Below, in pieces: positions 1 through 6,997 of a stretch of DNA of 12,451 bases (the first letter of the stretch is position 1; the number at the start of each line of letters is the position of its first letter). The notes under the pieces are model-generated. The model ran no database searches. It saw nothing but the letters and a program-made list of their open reading frames with translations, and was not told the DNA's origin. This DNA is from Gemmatimonadaceae bacterium (GTDB lineage: Bacteria; Gemmatimonadota; Gemmatimonadetes; Gemmatimonadales; Gemmatimonadaceae), in the NCBI GenBank assembly GCA_014379705.1, contig JACMLI010000158.1:1-12451 (forward strand). The letters are read 5' to 3'. Both the position numbers and the translations under genes were made by a program.

Positions 1-538
1 GAAGCCCGCCGGAAGGGGCGACGCTCTCGACCGTCGACCCTGACACCTCGTACAGGCCATCGCGACCACCGATCACGAGGACAGGAATCGTGCCTAACGC
101 GCCGGTCAGCGCGGCGGAATAGTTCGGGGAGGCCCCGGCCGGCAGCGCCACGCGGTGCAGCAGGGTGACGCCGCGATGCTGCAGCACTTCGTTGTTGCGC
201 AGGAAGTAGCGCGTGCCATCGCCGCCGTCCACGACGGCGCGCACGAGACCCGTCGTCACCTCGGCGGGCACGCCGTCCGTGGTCCACCCCGATCCCGAGT
301 ATCGCCGGACCCCCCGCTGCGTCGCGACCCAGAGCGAGCCGTCACGCCCGAGCATCATGCCGAGGACCGGGCCTGCCGGTATGCCCTCGCGCCTGCCAAA
401 CGACGCCGACCCAATCTCGCGGACCCGAGGTGCCTGGGCGGCGAGGGACGCAGCGAAGAGTTGGGCAGCGAGTGAGAGAAGGAGCGCGCGTTGCAGGGGG
501 ATCGTCACGAAGGTCCGGCGCCGATGGCCGAACGTCAT
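1..538 (-). CDS. Exported regulator-propeller (Reg_prop-type) protein, N-terminal part, cut by left window edge
   Basis: Reading leftward from an ATG at 538 gives 179 codons without a stop, running off the window. The N-terminus is arginine-rich, followed by a hydrophobic stretch (RALLLSLAAQLFAASLAAQ) that looks like a Sec signal peptide with a likely cut after AAQA. After it comes a segment LGRDGSLWVATQRGVRRYSG, which fits the repeat of two-component regulator propellers (D-G-x-L-W-x-A-T-x-x-G). Such propellers form periplasmic sensor domains of hybrid histidine kinases, LytS-like kinases or cyclases; the output domain would lie beyond the edge, so the final function is unknown. The start is uncertain: a GTG at 508 would give a cleaner signal peptide (MTIPLQRALLL), and neither start has a clear Shine-Dalgarno. 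One leucine is a TTA codon at about 95-97, very rare in this GC-rich DNA and part of a GCCTAACG octamer. Confidence 0.75.
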   Translation of the reverse strand, partial: MTFGHRRRTFVTIPLQRALLLSLAAQLFAASLAAQAPRVREIGSASFGRREGIPAGPVLGMMLGRDGSLWVATQRGVRRYSGSGWTTDGVPAEVTTGLVRAVVDGGDGTRYFLRNNEVLQHRGVTLLHRVALPAGASPNYSAALTGALGTIPVLVIGGRDGLYEVSGSTVESVAPSGGL

Positions 539-896
539 CGGGGCCGGGAGGGGTGTCGAGGACTCATGCGTGCGGAGGGCAGCCTAACGCGGGGCTCGAA
601 CACGGGTGATGGTTTCCGGAGCGTTGCCTACCGGTCGCACGCCCGCGACCTCCCCTGAGGTTTCGGCCCCTGGAACCAATCCTTCACATACGGCATCATG
701 TCCGCCTTCGTTCGCTTCTCATCCCTCGCCGTGATTCCGGCATTGGCGCACCATCGACGGCCCCCATGACCCCTGCGACCGTGAGCTGTCGGGCCGGTGA
801 GCGACACCCTTCGATTGTAGTACGCCAATGATCCGGTCGCTATCCCGCGCTTCGATCACGACCGAGACCACCCGCTACCGGTCCGCCAGTCTGTCG
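539..896. other. Intergenic stretch without a convincing gene
   Basis: This lies between the start of the propeller gene and the end of the sigma-factor gene, both on the minus strand, so it should hold the propeller gene's promoter. A 66-codon minus-strand frame (628-828) is open from ATG to TAG, with a C-terminal half containing KADMMPYVKDWFQG. I recognise no family, see no good ribosome site, and its third-position GC looks lower than in neighbouring genes. It may be a remnant or chance. A 6-bp hairpin with arms GGTCGC/GCGACC (633-650) has no T-run and is not a convincing terminator. A copy of the GCCTAACG octamer sits at 582-589, about 45 nt upstream of the propeller start. Confidence 0.5.
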
Positions 897-2154
897 TCAG
901 ACGTCGCCGATCGGCGAGCGCACGGCGAGTCGGGCCGCCTTGTCGACGAGGTAGTTCCGCTCCGGGATGCTCGTCGTGCGCGACGCCGCGGCACGATAGT
1001 GCGCGATGGCCGCGGCGTGGTCGCCTTCCATCTCGCGCAGGTGGCCTCGCACGGCATCGAGCCGGTAGTGTCCCTTGATGCGCGGGTCCTCGTCGAGCGC
1101 CGCAAGGCGTTCAAGCCCGACGGCCGGCCCATGCACCATGGCCGCCGCGATCGCCCGGTTGAGCGCGACCATCGGATTGTCGGACATGCGCATCAACAAG
1201 TCATACAATGCGAGGATCTGCGGCCAATCCGTTTCTTCGACCCGCACGGCTTCATCGTGGAGCGCGGCAACGGCGGCCTGGAGCTGGTACGGCCCGACCC
1301 GTCCACTGGACAGCGCGCGGGAGACGAGCGCGACCCCCTCGGCGATCAGCGCGCCATCCCACCGGGCGCGATCCTGCTCGTCGAGCGGGATGAGCTCCCC
1401 GATTGGTCCGGTGCGCGCCGCGCGGCGGGCGTCGGTCAGGAGCATCAGCGCGAGCAATCCCGCGACCTCGGCGTCGTGGGGCAGCATCGCGTGCAGCCCA
1501 CGCGCGAGCCGGATCGCCTCGTTCGACAGGTCCGGGCGATGCAGCGTCTCGCCGGCCGTGCTCGTGTAGCCCTCGTTGAAGACCAGGTACAGCACCTGTA
1601 GCACCGCGCGAGCGCGGCGTCGGCAGCTCGAACGGCACCTTCGATGCCTTGATCCCCTGCTTCGCCCGGCTGATCCGCTGCCCCATGGTGGTTTCGGGGA
1701 CGAGGAAGGCGCTCGCGATCTCCGCGGTCGTGAGCCCCCCCACGGCCCGCAGCGTGAGTGCGATCGCCGACGGGGCCGTGAGCGCCGGGTGACAACACAT
1801 GAAGAGCAGCACGAGCGTGTCGTCGCGCTCGACGCCGATGTCGGCATCCGGGGGCGGAACGAAGGGCTCGTCCATCGCGTCGAGCGTGGCCGCCTCGTCC
1901 TCGCGACGCCGGCGCGCCACCTCGCTCCGCCAGTGATCGTTCAGGCGACGCAACGCCACCTGGTAAAGCCACCCCTTCGGGTTCGACGGCACGCCCGCAA
2001 CGGGCCACTGCTCCGCCGCTGCGATGAGCGCCTCCTGCACCGCGTCTTCCGCGGCCGCGAAGTCCCCATGCCGACGCGCCACCACGCCCAGCACCTGCGG
2101 CGCGAGGTCGCGCAGCAGGCGCAGGGTGGCAACGTCGGTCCCGCCAGGGGTCAC
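897..2154 (-). pseudogene. ECF42-type RNA polymerase sigma factor, frameshifted between region 4 and the C-terminal domain
   Basis: The first frame (GTG at 2154) encodes sigma region 2 (about residues 10-85, with DAVQEALIAA and NPKGWLYQVALRRLNDHWR) and sigma region 4 (about 110-172, with GGLTTAEIASAFLVPETT and QRISRAKQGI), then KVPFELPT. The family then continues in another frame (from about 1616 to the stop at 897) with VLQVLYLVFNEGYTST, LLALMLLTDARRAART, DEQDRARWD and GPYQLQAAVAALH. This is the long helical, TPR-like C-terminal domain (DUF6596) of ECF42 sigma factors, which direct transcription without a classical anti-sigma factor. The break lies at about 1602-1626. Compared with the family spacing as I remember it, about 17 nt are missing. 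Both halves are well preserved, so this is either a recent deletion or a sequence error in a GC-rich tract. The gene is translationally coupled to the upstream DGPF gene (GTGA overlap), the usual ECF42 partner. If the break is real, the product would keep the promoter-binding regions but lose the C-terminal domain. Confidence 0.88.
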
Positions 2155-2549
2155 AGTTCGGGTGGCAACCTCATGACCTGCCGGATTTCGATCGCCATGT
2201 TCAATGGTGCGCCCCCCGGGCCAGGGGCCGCCGACGCCTTGGCCGCGAGTTCATGGGCACGCTCGGGCGTGTCGACATCCACGATCCAGTAGCCGGCAAG
2301 GAACTCCTTCGACTCGGGGAACGGGCCGTCGGAGACCACGGGAAGTCCATTGGTGCCCGCACGGACGACGCGCGCATCGCCGGGCGACGCCAGCCCCTCG
2401 GCCCCGACGAACTCGCCGGCTTCCACGAGGCCCTTGTTCAACTGGCGCATGTAGGCGATGTGCGCCTTGAAGTCGTCCGGCGTCCAATTGTCGATCTGGT
2501 ACTCCCCGGATTTCCCACGCGGGGCATGCATCATCATCATGAACCTCAT
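2151..2549 (-). CDS. DGPF/YCII-related domain protein (ECF42 partner)
   Basis: A protein of 132 aa with an alpha/beta YCII-like fold: MRFMMMMHAP at the N-terminus, the diagnostic DGPF motif at residues 74-77 (VVSDGPFPESKEFLAGYWIV), and a C-terminal strand AIEIRQVM. DGPF proteins are small, cytoplasmic and of poorly known function. They are typically encoded beside ECF42 sigma factors, which are thought to control them, and that is the arrangement here: the stop codon overlaps the sigma gene's GTG start by 4 nt. I chose the ATG at 2549 because family members begin with this M-R/K-F/Y-M strand and because AGGTG lies 9 nt upstream. ATGs at 2585 and 2597 are in frame but lack a good ribosome site and would add 12 or 16 atypical residues. 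About 100 nt separate it from the upstream methyltransferase-like gene, so it may have its own promoter. Confidence 0.9.
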   Translation of the reverse strand: MRFMMMMHAPRGKSGEYQIDNWTPDDFKAHIAYMRQLNKGLVEAGEFVGAEGLASPGDARVVRAGTNGLPVVSDGPFPESKEFLAGYWIVDVDTPERAHELAAKASAAPGPGGAPLNMAIEIRQVMRLPPEL

Positions 2550-2634
2550 CGGATTGGTCACCTCATCGGTTGGGAGCGTCTTCATTGACGCGTCCATCGG
2601 GTAGTCGGAGCCAAACTGCGGATCACGACATGGG

Positions 2635-2674
2635 GTCCTGGACGAGTGGACTAGCGGGCTAGTGGACCAGTGGC
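2635..2674. repeat. Degenerate 8-bp tandem repeat at the methyltransferase-like gene's 3' end
   Basis: Five consecutive 8-nt units can be laid out on the plus strand: GTCCTGGA, CGAGTGGA, CTAGCGGG, CTAGTGGA and CCAGTGGC, with consensus near CTAGTGGA. The middle part also forms a short hairpin (ACTAG, loop CGGG, CTAGT). The array supplies the TAG stop (2651-2653) and last residues of the minus-strand gene. The 10-mer GGACTAGCGG from this array recurs at 6991-7000, at the permease stop codon. Confidence 0.45.
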
Positions 2675-3343
2675 GTCCGGGGCCCGCGCCACGATGAGCT
2701 CGTGCTGGGGGCCCGCGGTGGTGTGCGCCCGGCTCCTGATCGTCGAAACCTCGAGCCCCTCACTGCGCAGGGCCTTCGCAAAACGGACGTCGGCAACGGC
2801 GGACCAGTAGACCACCAGCCCGCCTGTCCGGAGCGCCTTCACCGTCGCACGGATCCCCTTCGCCGAATAGAGCGCCTGGTTTCCCGCGTTCGTGATCGCG
2901 TTCGCGCCATTGTCGATGTCGAGCATGATCGCGTCGAACGCGTCAGTCGACTCGCGGATCACGTCAAGGACGTCGGCCTGCCGGATGACGACGCGCGGAT
3001 CCCGCAGCGCGTCCCCGCCGAGGCCGTATTCAGGGTTCCGATTCCAGTCGATCACCGCCGGCACGATCTCCGCAACTACCGCCGTAGCGTCGGTACCGAG
3101 GTGACCGAGGGCCGCGCGCAGGGTGAAACCGAGGCCGAGACCGCCCACGAGCACCTGGGCGCTCGGGCGCGACGCAACGGGCACGCAGGCGGCTTCCGCC
3201 AGCGCCAGCTCCGAGTGCGTGCGACGCGTCGACATCAGCTCGGCGCCGTCGGCGCGCAGGAGATACGCCCCGTCGTGACGGTGTAGCGTGAGCCTGGTGC
3301 CGTCAGGCGCCGTGGCATCGGCGAGGTGCTCGAACGGCTTCAG
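2651..3343 (-). CDS. Spermidine-synthase-like (SAM-methyltransferase-fold) protein, probable CTG start
   Basis: A Rossmann-like SAM/dcSAM-binding protein of 230 aa if started at the CTG at 3343. Motif I is VLVGGLGLGF (64-73), followed by an acidic residue after strand 2 (VAEIVP, E92), then QADVLDVI (122-129) and LDIDNG (141-146). The family is often annotated as spermidine synthase, but small stand-alone members of this type are of unproven substrate. The first ATG (3235) would cut off 36 residues that clearly belong to the family: KPFEHLADATAPDGTRLTL and DGAYLLRADGAELM. No ATG, GTG or TTG occurs between the upstream in-frame TGA and that ATG. The CTG at 3343 has GGAG 5 nt upstream and overlaps the acetyltransferase stop as CTGA, so I take it as the start. 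The C-terminus is encoded by an 8-bp tandem repeat. Confidence 0.85.
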   Translation of the reverse strand: MKPFEHLADATAPDGTRLTLHRHDGAYLLRADGAELMSTRRTHSELALAEAACVPVASRPSAQVLVGGLGLGFTLRAALGHLGTDATAVVAEIVPAVIDWNRNPEYGLGGDALRDPRVVIRQADVLDVIRESTDAFDAIMLDIDNGANAITNAGNQALYSAKGIRATVKALRTGGLVVYWSAVADVRFAKALRSEGLEVSTIRSRAHTTAGPQHELIVARAPDATGPLAR

Positions 3344-3837
3344 GCAGTCTCCGCTGGCGTTGGCGCGACATCGAGTCGCATGTCAATCCGGTCCATGCCC
3401 GGGCCCCACCCGTCGTGCGTGACCTGTTCGACCACGGCGCCGAACTTTGCAAAGAAAGGTGCCGACTTTCCACTCGCTGCGATACCTACACTCGTCGCGC
3501 CCTTGCGCCGGGCGACCTTGCGCACGCGATCCATGACGTGCCGGCCGAGGCCGCGTCCCTGCGCGTCGGGAGCAAAGAGAATCCACGTCAGTCGGCAGCC
3601 CTGGTGTTCGGCGTCCTCACGCACACCGTGCGCGCCGACCACCATGCCCGCGTCCTCGACGACGACGTAGCCGTACGCATCGTCCATCGCCGCGCGCGCG
3701 TTGGGCTCGAGCGCGCCGAGGAAGCCCTCGAAGTCTTCGCGCTCGTTCGGCGCGAAGAATTCAGGACAGTTCGCGTCGAAGATCGTGAGCAATGCCTCAC
3801 GATCTTCGGGGCGGTACGCGCGGAAGGTCACTGGCAT
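3340..3837 (-). CDS. GNAT-family N-acetyltransferase
   Basis: A complete 165-aa protein with the GNAT fold: an N-terminal strand and helix (VTFRAYRPEDREALLTIFDAN), central strands (YGYVVVEDAGMVVGAHGV), and motif A LTWILFAPDAQGRGLGRHVMD. In motif A, Q93-G-R-G-L-G98 is the pyrophosphate-binding loop for acetyl-CoA. The C-terminal part KSAPFFAKFGAVVEQVT matches the usual G-F-Y/F-x-K-x-G-F region. It would transfer an acetyl group to an amine on an unknown small molecule or protein in the cytoplasm. Its stop overlaps the CTG start of the spermidine-synthase-like gene by 4 nt, implying co-translation. The ATG at 3837 has no strong Shine-Dalgarno. The gene diverges from padR across about 167 nt. 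Confidence 0.92.
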   Translation of the reverse strand: MPVTFRAYRPEDREALLTIFDANCPEFFAPNEREDFEGFLGALEPNARAAMDDAYGYVVVEDAGMVVGAHGVREDAEHQGCRLTWILFAPDAQGRGLGRHVMDRVRKVARRKGATSVGIAASGKSAPFFAKFGAVVEQVTHDGWGPGMDRIDMRLDVAPTPAETA

Positions 3838-3906
3838 CGCCGAATGGTCATTGGCGGCGCCCCGGGGTGCAAGGATCAGTCGTTCCAGCGGAGGGTGCGC
3901 ACACGT

Positions 3907-3940
3907 GTCATCCCGGTCCGGCGAAGCCGAGAATCGGCAC
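3907..3940. repeat. Hairpin-forming sequence resembling a degenerate intergenic palindromic repeat
   Basis: In the acetyltransferase/padR gap, GTCATCCCGG is followed by two mutually exclusive hairpins that share one arm: CGGC-GAA-GCCG (3919-3929) and GCCGA-GAA-TCGGC (3926-3938). The arrangement GTCATCCC followed by a GCGAAG-type loop resembles dispersed intergenic palindromes of GC-rich bacteria, but the stem is imperfect and only one copy is seen. An 8-bp palindrome ACACGTGT (3901-3908) abuts it. Confidence 0.3.
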
Positions 3941-3980
3941 TCCGAGTCGCGTGAGTGAAACCAAAACCCCGAAATCGCTG

Positions 3981-4001
3981 TCGTATTGACATTCTATACG
4001 A
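3981..4001 (+). promoter_or_regulatory. Candidate PadR operator overlapping the padR promoter
   Basis: A hyphenated perfect palindrome TCGTAT-N9-ATACGA ends 3 nt before the padR ATG at 4005. PadR-family repressors bind inverted repeats of this general form (short AT-containing arms about 8-10 nt apart). The right arm contains TATACG (3995-4000), which would serve as a -10 element for a transcript starting almost at the ATG. A TTGACA at 3986-3991 lies too close to be its -35. Autorepression is inferred from position and family. Confidence 0.5.
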
Positions 4002-4004
4002 GCG

Positions 4005-4343
4005 ATGACCGTGCCTCCTCCACGCACCGCCCTCCTGCAGGGCACCCTCGATCTCCTGATCCTCAAGGCGCTGAACCTCGGCGCGCTGCACGGGCTGGGC
4101 GTCTCGCGCCGCGTCGAGGCGATCACTCGGGGCACATTCCTCGTGAAGCCAGGCTCCCTCTTCCCCGCCCTCCATCGCATGGAAGAAGCCGGCTGGCTCG
4201 TCGCCAGCTGGGGCAGCAGTGAGAACAACCGGCGCGCCCGCTACTACAAGCTCACGGCGGCCGGCCGACGACAGTTCGAATCCGAGGTGAGCCAGTGGGA
4301 GCGCATCGCCATGGCGATCTCCCTCGCCCTCCAGGCCAACTGA
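4005..4343 (+). CDS. PadR-family transcriptional regulator (ADOP-associated)
   Basis: A 112-aa winged-helix protein of the short PadR type, beginning LLQGTLDLLILKALNLGALHG, with the wing and recognition region VKPGSLFPALHRMEEAGWL and then ASWGSSENNRRARYYKLTAAGRRQ. The SENNRRARYY signature is typical of PadR proteins encoded beside ADOP permeases in Acidobacteriota and Gemmatimonadota. The C-terminal helix (SEVSQWERIAMAISLAL) is the dimerisation region. It would bind DNA as a dimer and repress its own operon until relieved by an unknown ligand. The permease ATG follows 2 nt after its stop, so the two are almost certainly co-transcribed. A palindrome immediately upstream is a candidate binding site. 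No Shine-Dalgarno is evident, and the promoter-like TATACG 4 nt upstream of the ATG suggests a leaderless transcript. Confidence 0.95.
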   Translation: MTVPPPRTALLQGTLDLLILKALNLGALHGLGVSRRVEAITRGTFLVKPGSLFPALHRMEEAGWLVASWGSSENNRRARYYKLTAAGRRQFESEVSQWERIAMAISLALQAN

Positions 4344-4345
4344 CC

Positions 4346-6997
4346 ATGAGCCTCTTCAAGAACCTCTTTGCGCGCTCGAGGGTCGAACGCGACCTGGACC
4401 AGGAACTGCGCGCCTACGTCGAACTCCTGGTCGAGGAGAAGGTGAAACAGGGCATGGCTCCCGACGACGCGCGTCGGGCCGCGCGCGTGGAGGCGGGCGC
4501 CCTGGAGCACATCAAGGACGAGGTGCGCGACGTGCGACGCGGCGCCGTGATGGAGTCGACATGGCAGGATGTGCGCTACGGGATGCGCCTCCTGCGTCGC
4601 TCTCCCGGGTTTGCCACCCTCGCCGTGATCACCATCGGCCTCGGCATCGGCGCCAACAGCGCGATCTTCAGCGTGATCAACGGCGTCGTGCGCAAGCCCC
4701 TCGCCTACCCGGCCTCGGACCGGCTCATGTTCATCACGAGCCAGTTCCCGACGCTCAACTTCAGCAAGTTCTGGATCTCGCCGCCGGAATACTTCGAGTT
4801 CAAGGAGCACACGCGCACCTTCTCCGAGGTCGCGGCCTACACGACGGGAGCGATGAACCTGAGCGAGGGGGAGCGGCCCGAGCGGGTCAACGCCGCGTTC
4901 ATCACCGCCAACATGTTCGACGTCCTTGGGGTGAAACCGGTGCGCGGGCAGGCGTTCACGACGCAGCAGGACCTGCCCAACGCCGATCCCGTGGTCGTCA
5001 TCTCCCACGAACTCTGGCAGGGGAGCCTGGGCGGCGACCCGAACATCGTGGGTCGCTTGCTCCAGATCCAGGGGCAGGCGAGCACGGTGGTCGGCGTGAT
5101 GCCGCCGGGCTTCGACCTGCACGACGCCAGGGCGCACCTCTGGATGCCCCTCGGCCTCGACCCGGCCCTCAGGACCAACCGAGGTTCGCATTTCCTGTAT
5201 CTCGTCGGGCGCATGGCGCCGGGGTCGTCCGCGGAGGGCGCGAGTGCGGAGCTCGCCGGCATGCTGCGGCAATGGCGCGAATGGGCGGTGACGGGGCACG
5301 CGCCTAACGACTCCACGCACCGGCTGCAGATGGCCCCCCTGCAGGACGAGGTCGTGGGCAACGTCAAACGGGCCCTGTGGGTGCTCCAGGGTGCCGTGCT
5401 CCTCGTGCTCCTCATCGCGTGCGCCAACGTCGCGAACCTGCTGCTCGCGCGCGCCGAGTCGCGGCATCGCGAGTTCGCGGTGCGCACGGCGCTCGGCGCG
5501 GGGCGCACGCGCATCCTGCGGCAGTTCATGGTCGAGGGCACGGTGCTCTCCGTGCTCGGTGCCGCGCTTGGCCTCGGCCTCGCGTACTGGGGGCTCAAGT
5601 ACCTCCTCGCGCTCAATCCCGACAGCATCCCGCGCGCCACGGAGATCACCCTCGACCCGGTGGTGCTCGCCTTCACGGTTGGCGTCGCCCTCACGACGGG
5701 GCTCGTCTTCGGACTCGCGCCGCTCCTGCACCTCGGCGAGCAGGCGGTGACGCAGTCGATCCGCGACGGGAGCGCGCGCACCACGGCGACCGTCAGCCGC
5801 AATCGCGTGCGGCGCGGCCTCGTGATCGGTGAGATCGCGCTTGCCGTCATGCTCGTCATCGGCGCCGGGCTCCTCATCCGCACCTTCCGCAACCTCACGA
5901 CGGTCGATGCCGGCTTCGCCAGCGAGGGACGCATCACCTTCGGCGTCGTGCTGCCACAGGCGACGTACAACGAGCCGGGGCGCCGGTCGCAGTTCATTAC
6001 CGGACTCGTCTCACGCCTTCAGGAGATTCCAGGGGTCGAGCGGGCGTCCGGGATGACGGGGCTCCCACCGCTCCGGCAGGTGAATGCGAACGACACCGAC
6101 TTCGAGGGCTACCAACCGAAGGAGGGCGATCCGCCGGCCAATGTCGACTACTACCAGACAGCGACCGTGGGCTACTTCGAGACGATGGGAATCCGGATGC
6201 GCGACGGGCGCGGCTTCGAGCCGACCGACGTGACAGGGAGCCCGGTGGTCGTGATCAATGAGGCGCTCGCGAAGCGCTTCTACAAGGACCAGAACCCCAT
6301 CGGACGGCGCCTGCGCGTGGACGGCGGCCCCACGAACTCACCCTGGTTCACGATCGTCGGGATCGCCAGGGACGTGAAGCAGGGCGGGCTGGAGAACCCG
6401 GCAGGGACGGAGCTCTATTTCGTCTTCGAGCAGGGAGCGCAGGTCGGCTTCGTGCCGAACCAGATGAACCTCGTGGTCCAGACGTCGCGACCGGTGACCA
6501 GCCTCATGCCGGCCATCCGGAGCACGGTGACTGCGATGGACCCGACCCTGCCAATCGTCCAGATGCGGACGATGGACGACGTGGTGGGCGACTCACTCGT
6601 CAGGCAGCGCTTCCTCACGCAGCTGCTCGGCATCTTCGCTGGTGTGGCCCTCCTGCTCGCCGCGATCGGCACGTATGGCATCCTCGCCTACATGGTGAGC
6701 GAGCGGCAGCGTGAGATCGGCATCCGGATGGCCCTGGGCGCCGGCACGTCGCAGGTGGTGCAGATGGTGTTGCGCCAGGGGGTGATGATCGCGGGCATCG
6801 GGATCGTCGTCGGGATCGCGGGCGCGCTGGCACTCGCCCGGTTCATCACGACGCTGCTCTACGGCGTGTCCCCCTTCGACCCGGTGACGTTCCTCACGGT
6901 GTCGACGGTGATCGCCGTGGTCGCGGTCTTCGCGTGCCTGGTACCGATGCGACGCGCCACGCGCGTCGACCCGCTCACGTCGATCCGGGCGGACTAG
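4346..6997 (+). CDS. ADOP-family duplicated orphan permease (MacB/FtsX type)
   Basis: An 883-aa inner-membrane protein. Residues 10-65 form the charged N-terminal helical region typical of ADOP (RVERDLDQELRAYVELLVEEKV). There follow a first membrane helix (about 90-115), a MacB-like periplasmic domain, a three-helix FtsX domain (about 345-465, with EFAVRTALGAGRTRI), another membrane helix (about 490-510), a second periplasmic domain, and a second FtsX domain (about 760-875, with EIGIRMALGAGTSQV). The duplicated FtsX halves resemble MacB permeases, which need an ATPase to drive mechanotransmission or efflux, but no ATPase gene is present here; hence 'orphan'. Substrate and function are unknown. 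I chose the ATG at 4346, 2 nt after the padR stop, because MSLFKNLF is the usual beginning; an in-frame ATG at 4295 lies inside padR. The 3' end overlaps the convergent fusion gene by 23 nt. Confidence 0.95.
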   Translation: MSLFKNLFARSRVERDLDQELRAYVELLVEEKVKQGMAPDDARRAARVEAGALEHIKDEVRDVRRGAVMESTWQDVRYGMRLLRRSPGFATLAVITIGLGIGANSAIFSVINGVVRKPLAYPASDRLMFITSQFPTLNFSKFWISPPEYFEFKEHTRTFSEVAAYTTGAMNLSEGERPERVNAAFITANMFDVLGVKPVRGQAFTTQQDLPNADPVVVISHELWQGSLGGDPNIVGRLLQIQGQASTVVGVMPPGFDLHDARAHLWMPLGLDPALRTNRGSHFLYLVGRMAPGSSAEGASAELAGMLRQWREWAVTGHAPNDSTHRLQMAPLQDEVVGNVKRALWVLQGAVLLVLLIACANVANLLLARAESRHREFAVRTALGAGRTRILRQFMVEGTVLSVLGAALGLGLAYWGLKYLLALNPDSIPRATEITLDPVVLAFTVGVALTTGLVFGLAPLLHLGEQAVTQSIRDGSARTTATVSRNRVRRGLVIGEIALAVMLVIGAGLLIRTFRNLTTVDAGFASEGRITFGVVLPQATYNEPGRRSQFITGLVSRLQEIPGVERASGMTGLPPLRQVNANDTDFEGYQPKEGDPPANVDYYQTATVGYFETMGIRMRDGRGFEPTDVTGSPVVVINEALAKRFYKDQNPIGRRLRVDGGPTNSPWFTIVGIARDVKQGGLENPAGTELYFVFEQGAQVGFVPNQMNLVVQTSRPVTSLMPAIRSTVTAMDPTLPIVQMRTMDDVVGDSLVRQRFLTQLLGIFAGVALLLAAIGTYGILAYMVSERQREIGIRMALGAGTSQVVQMVLRQGVMIAGIGIVVGIAGALALARFITTLLYGVSPFDPVTFLTVSTVIAVVAVFACLVPMRRATRVDPLTSIRAD

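Noticed and set aside
580..625. tRNA-like TTCGAGCC segment on the minus strand
   Set aside because: The flanking bases do not pair as a T-arm and no anticodon or acceptor stems could be built around it.
628..828. 66-codon minus-strand small ORF
   Set aside because: No family was recognised, there is no ribosome site, and third-position GC looks low; noted within the intergenic entry but not called a gene.
828..1601. Plus-strand open frame over the sigma-factor C-terminal domain
   Set aside because: It is antisense to sequence that matches the ECF42 C-terminal domain and shows no family motifs.
3986..3991. TTGACA as a -35 box for padR
   Set aside because: It lies only 13 nt before the start codon, so the matching -10 would fall inside the gene; it is better read as part of the palindrome's spacer.
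4295..4345. Upstream in-frame ATG for the permease
   Set aside because: The extra 17 residues lie inside padR and do not resemble the family; the ATG at 4346 follows the padR stop by 2 nt.
4244..5731. Long open frame antisense to the permease gene (495 codons)
   Set aside because: It is low-complexity, rich in Arg, Glu, His and Gly, and lies opposite a strongly supported permease; this is the usual high-GC shadow.
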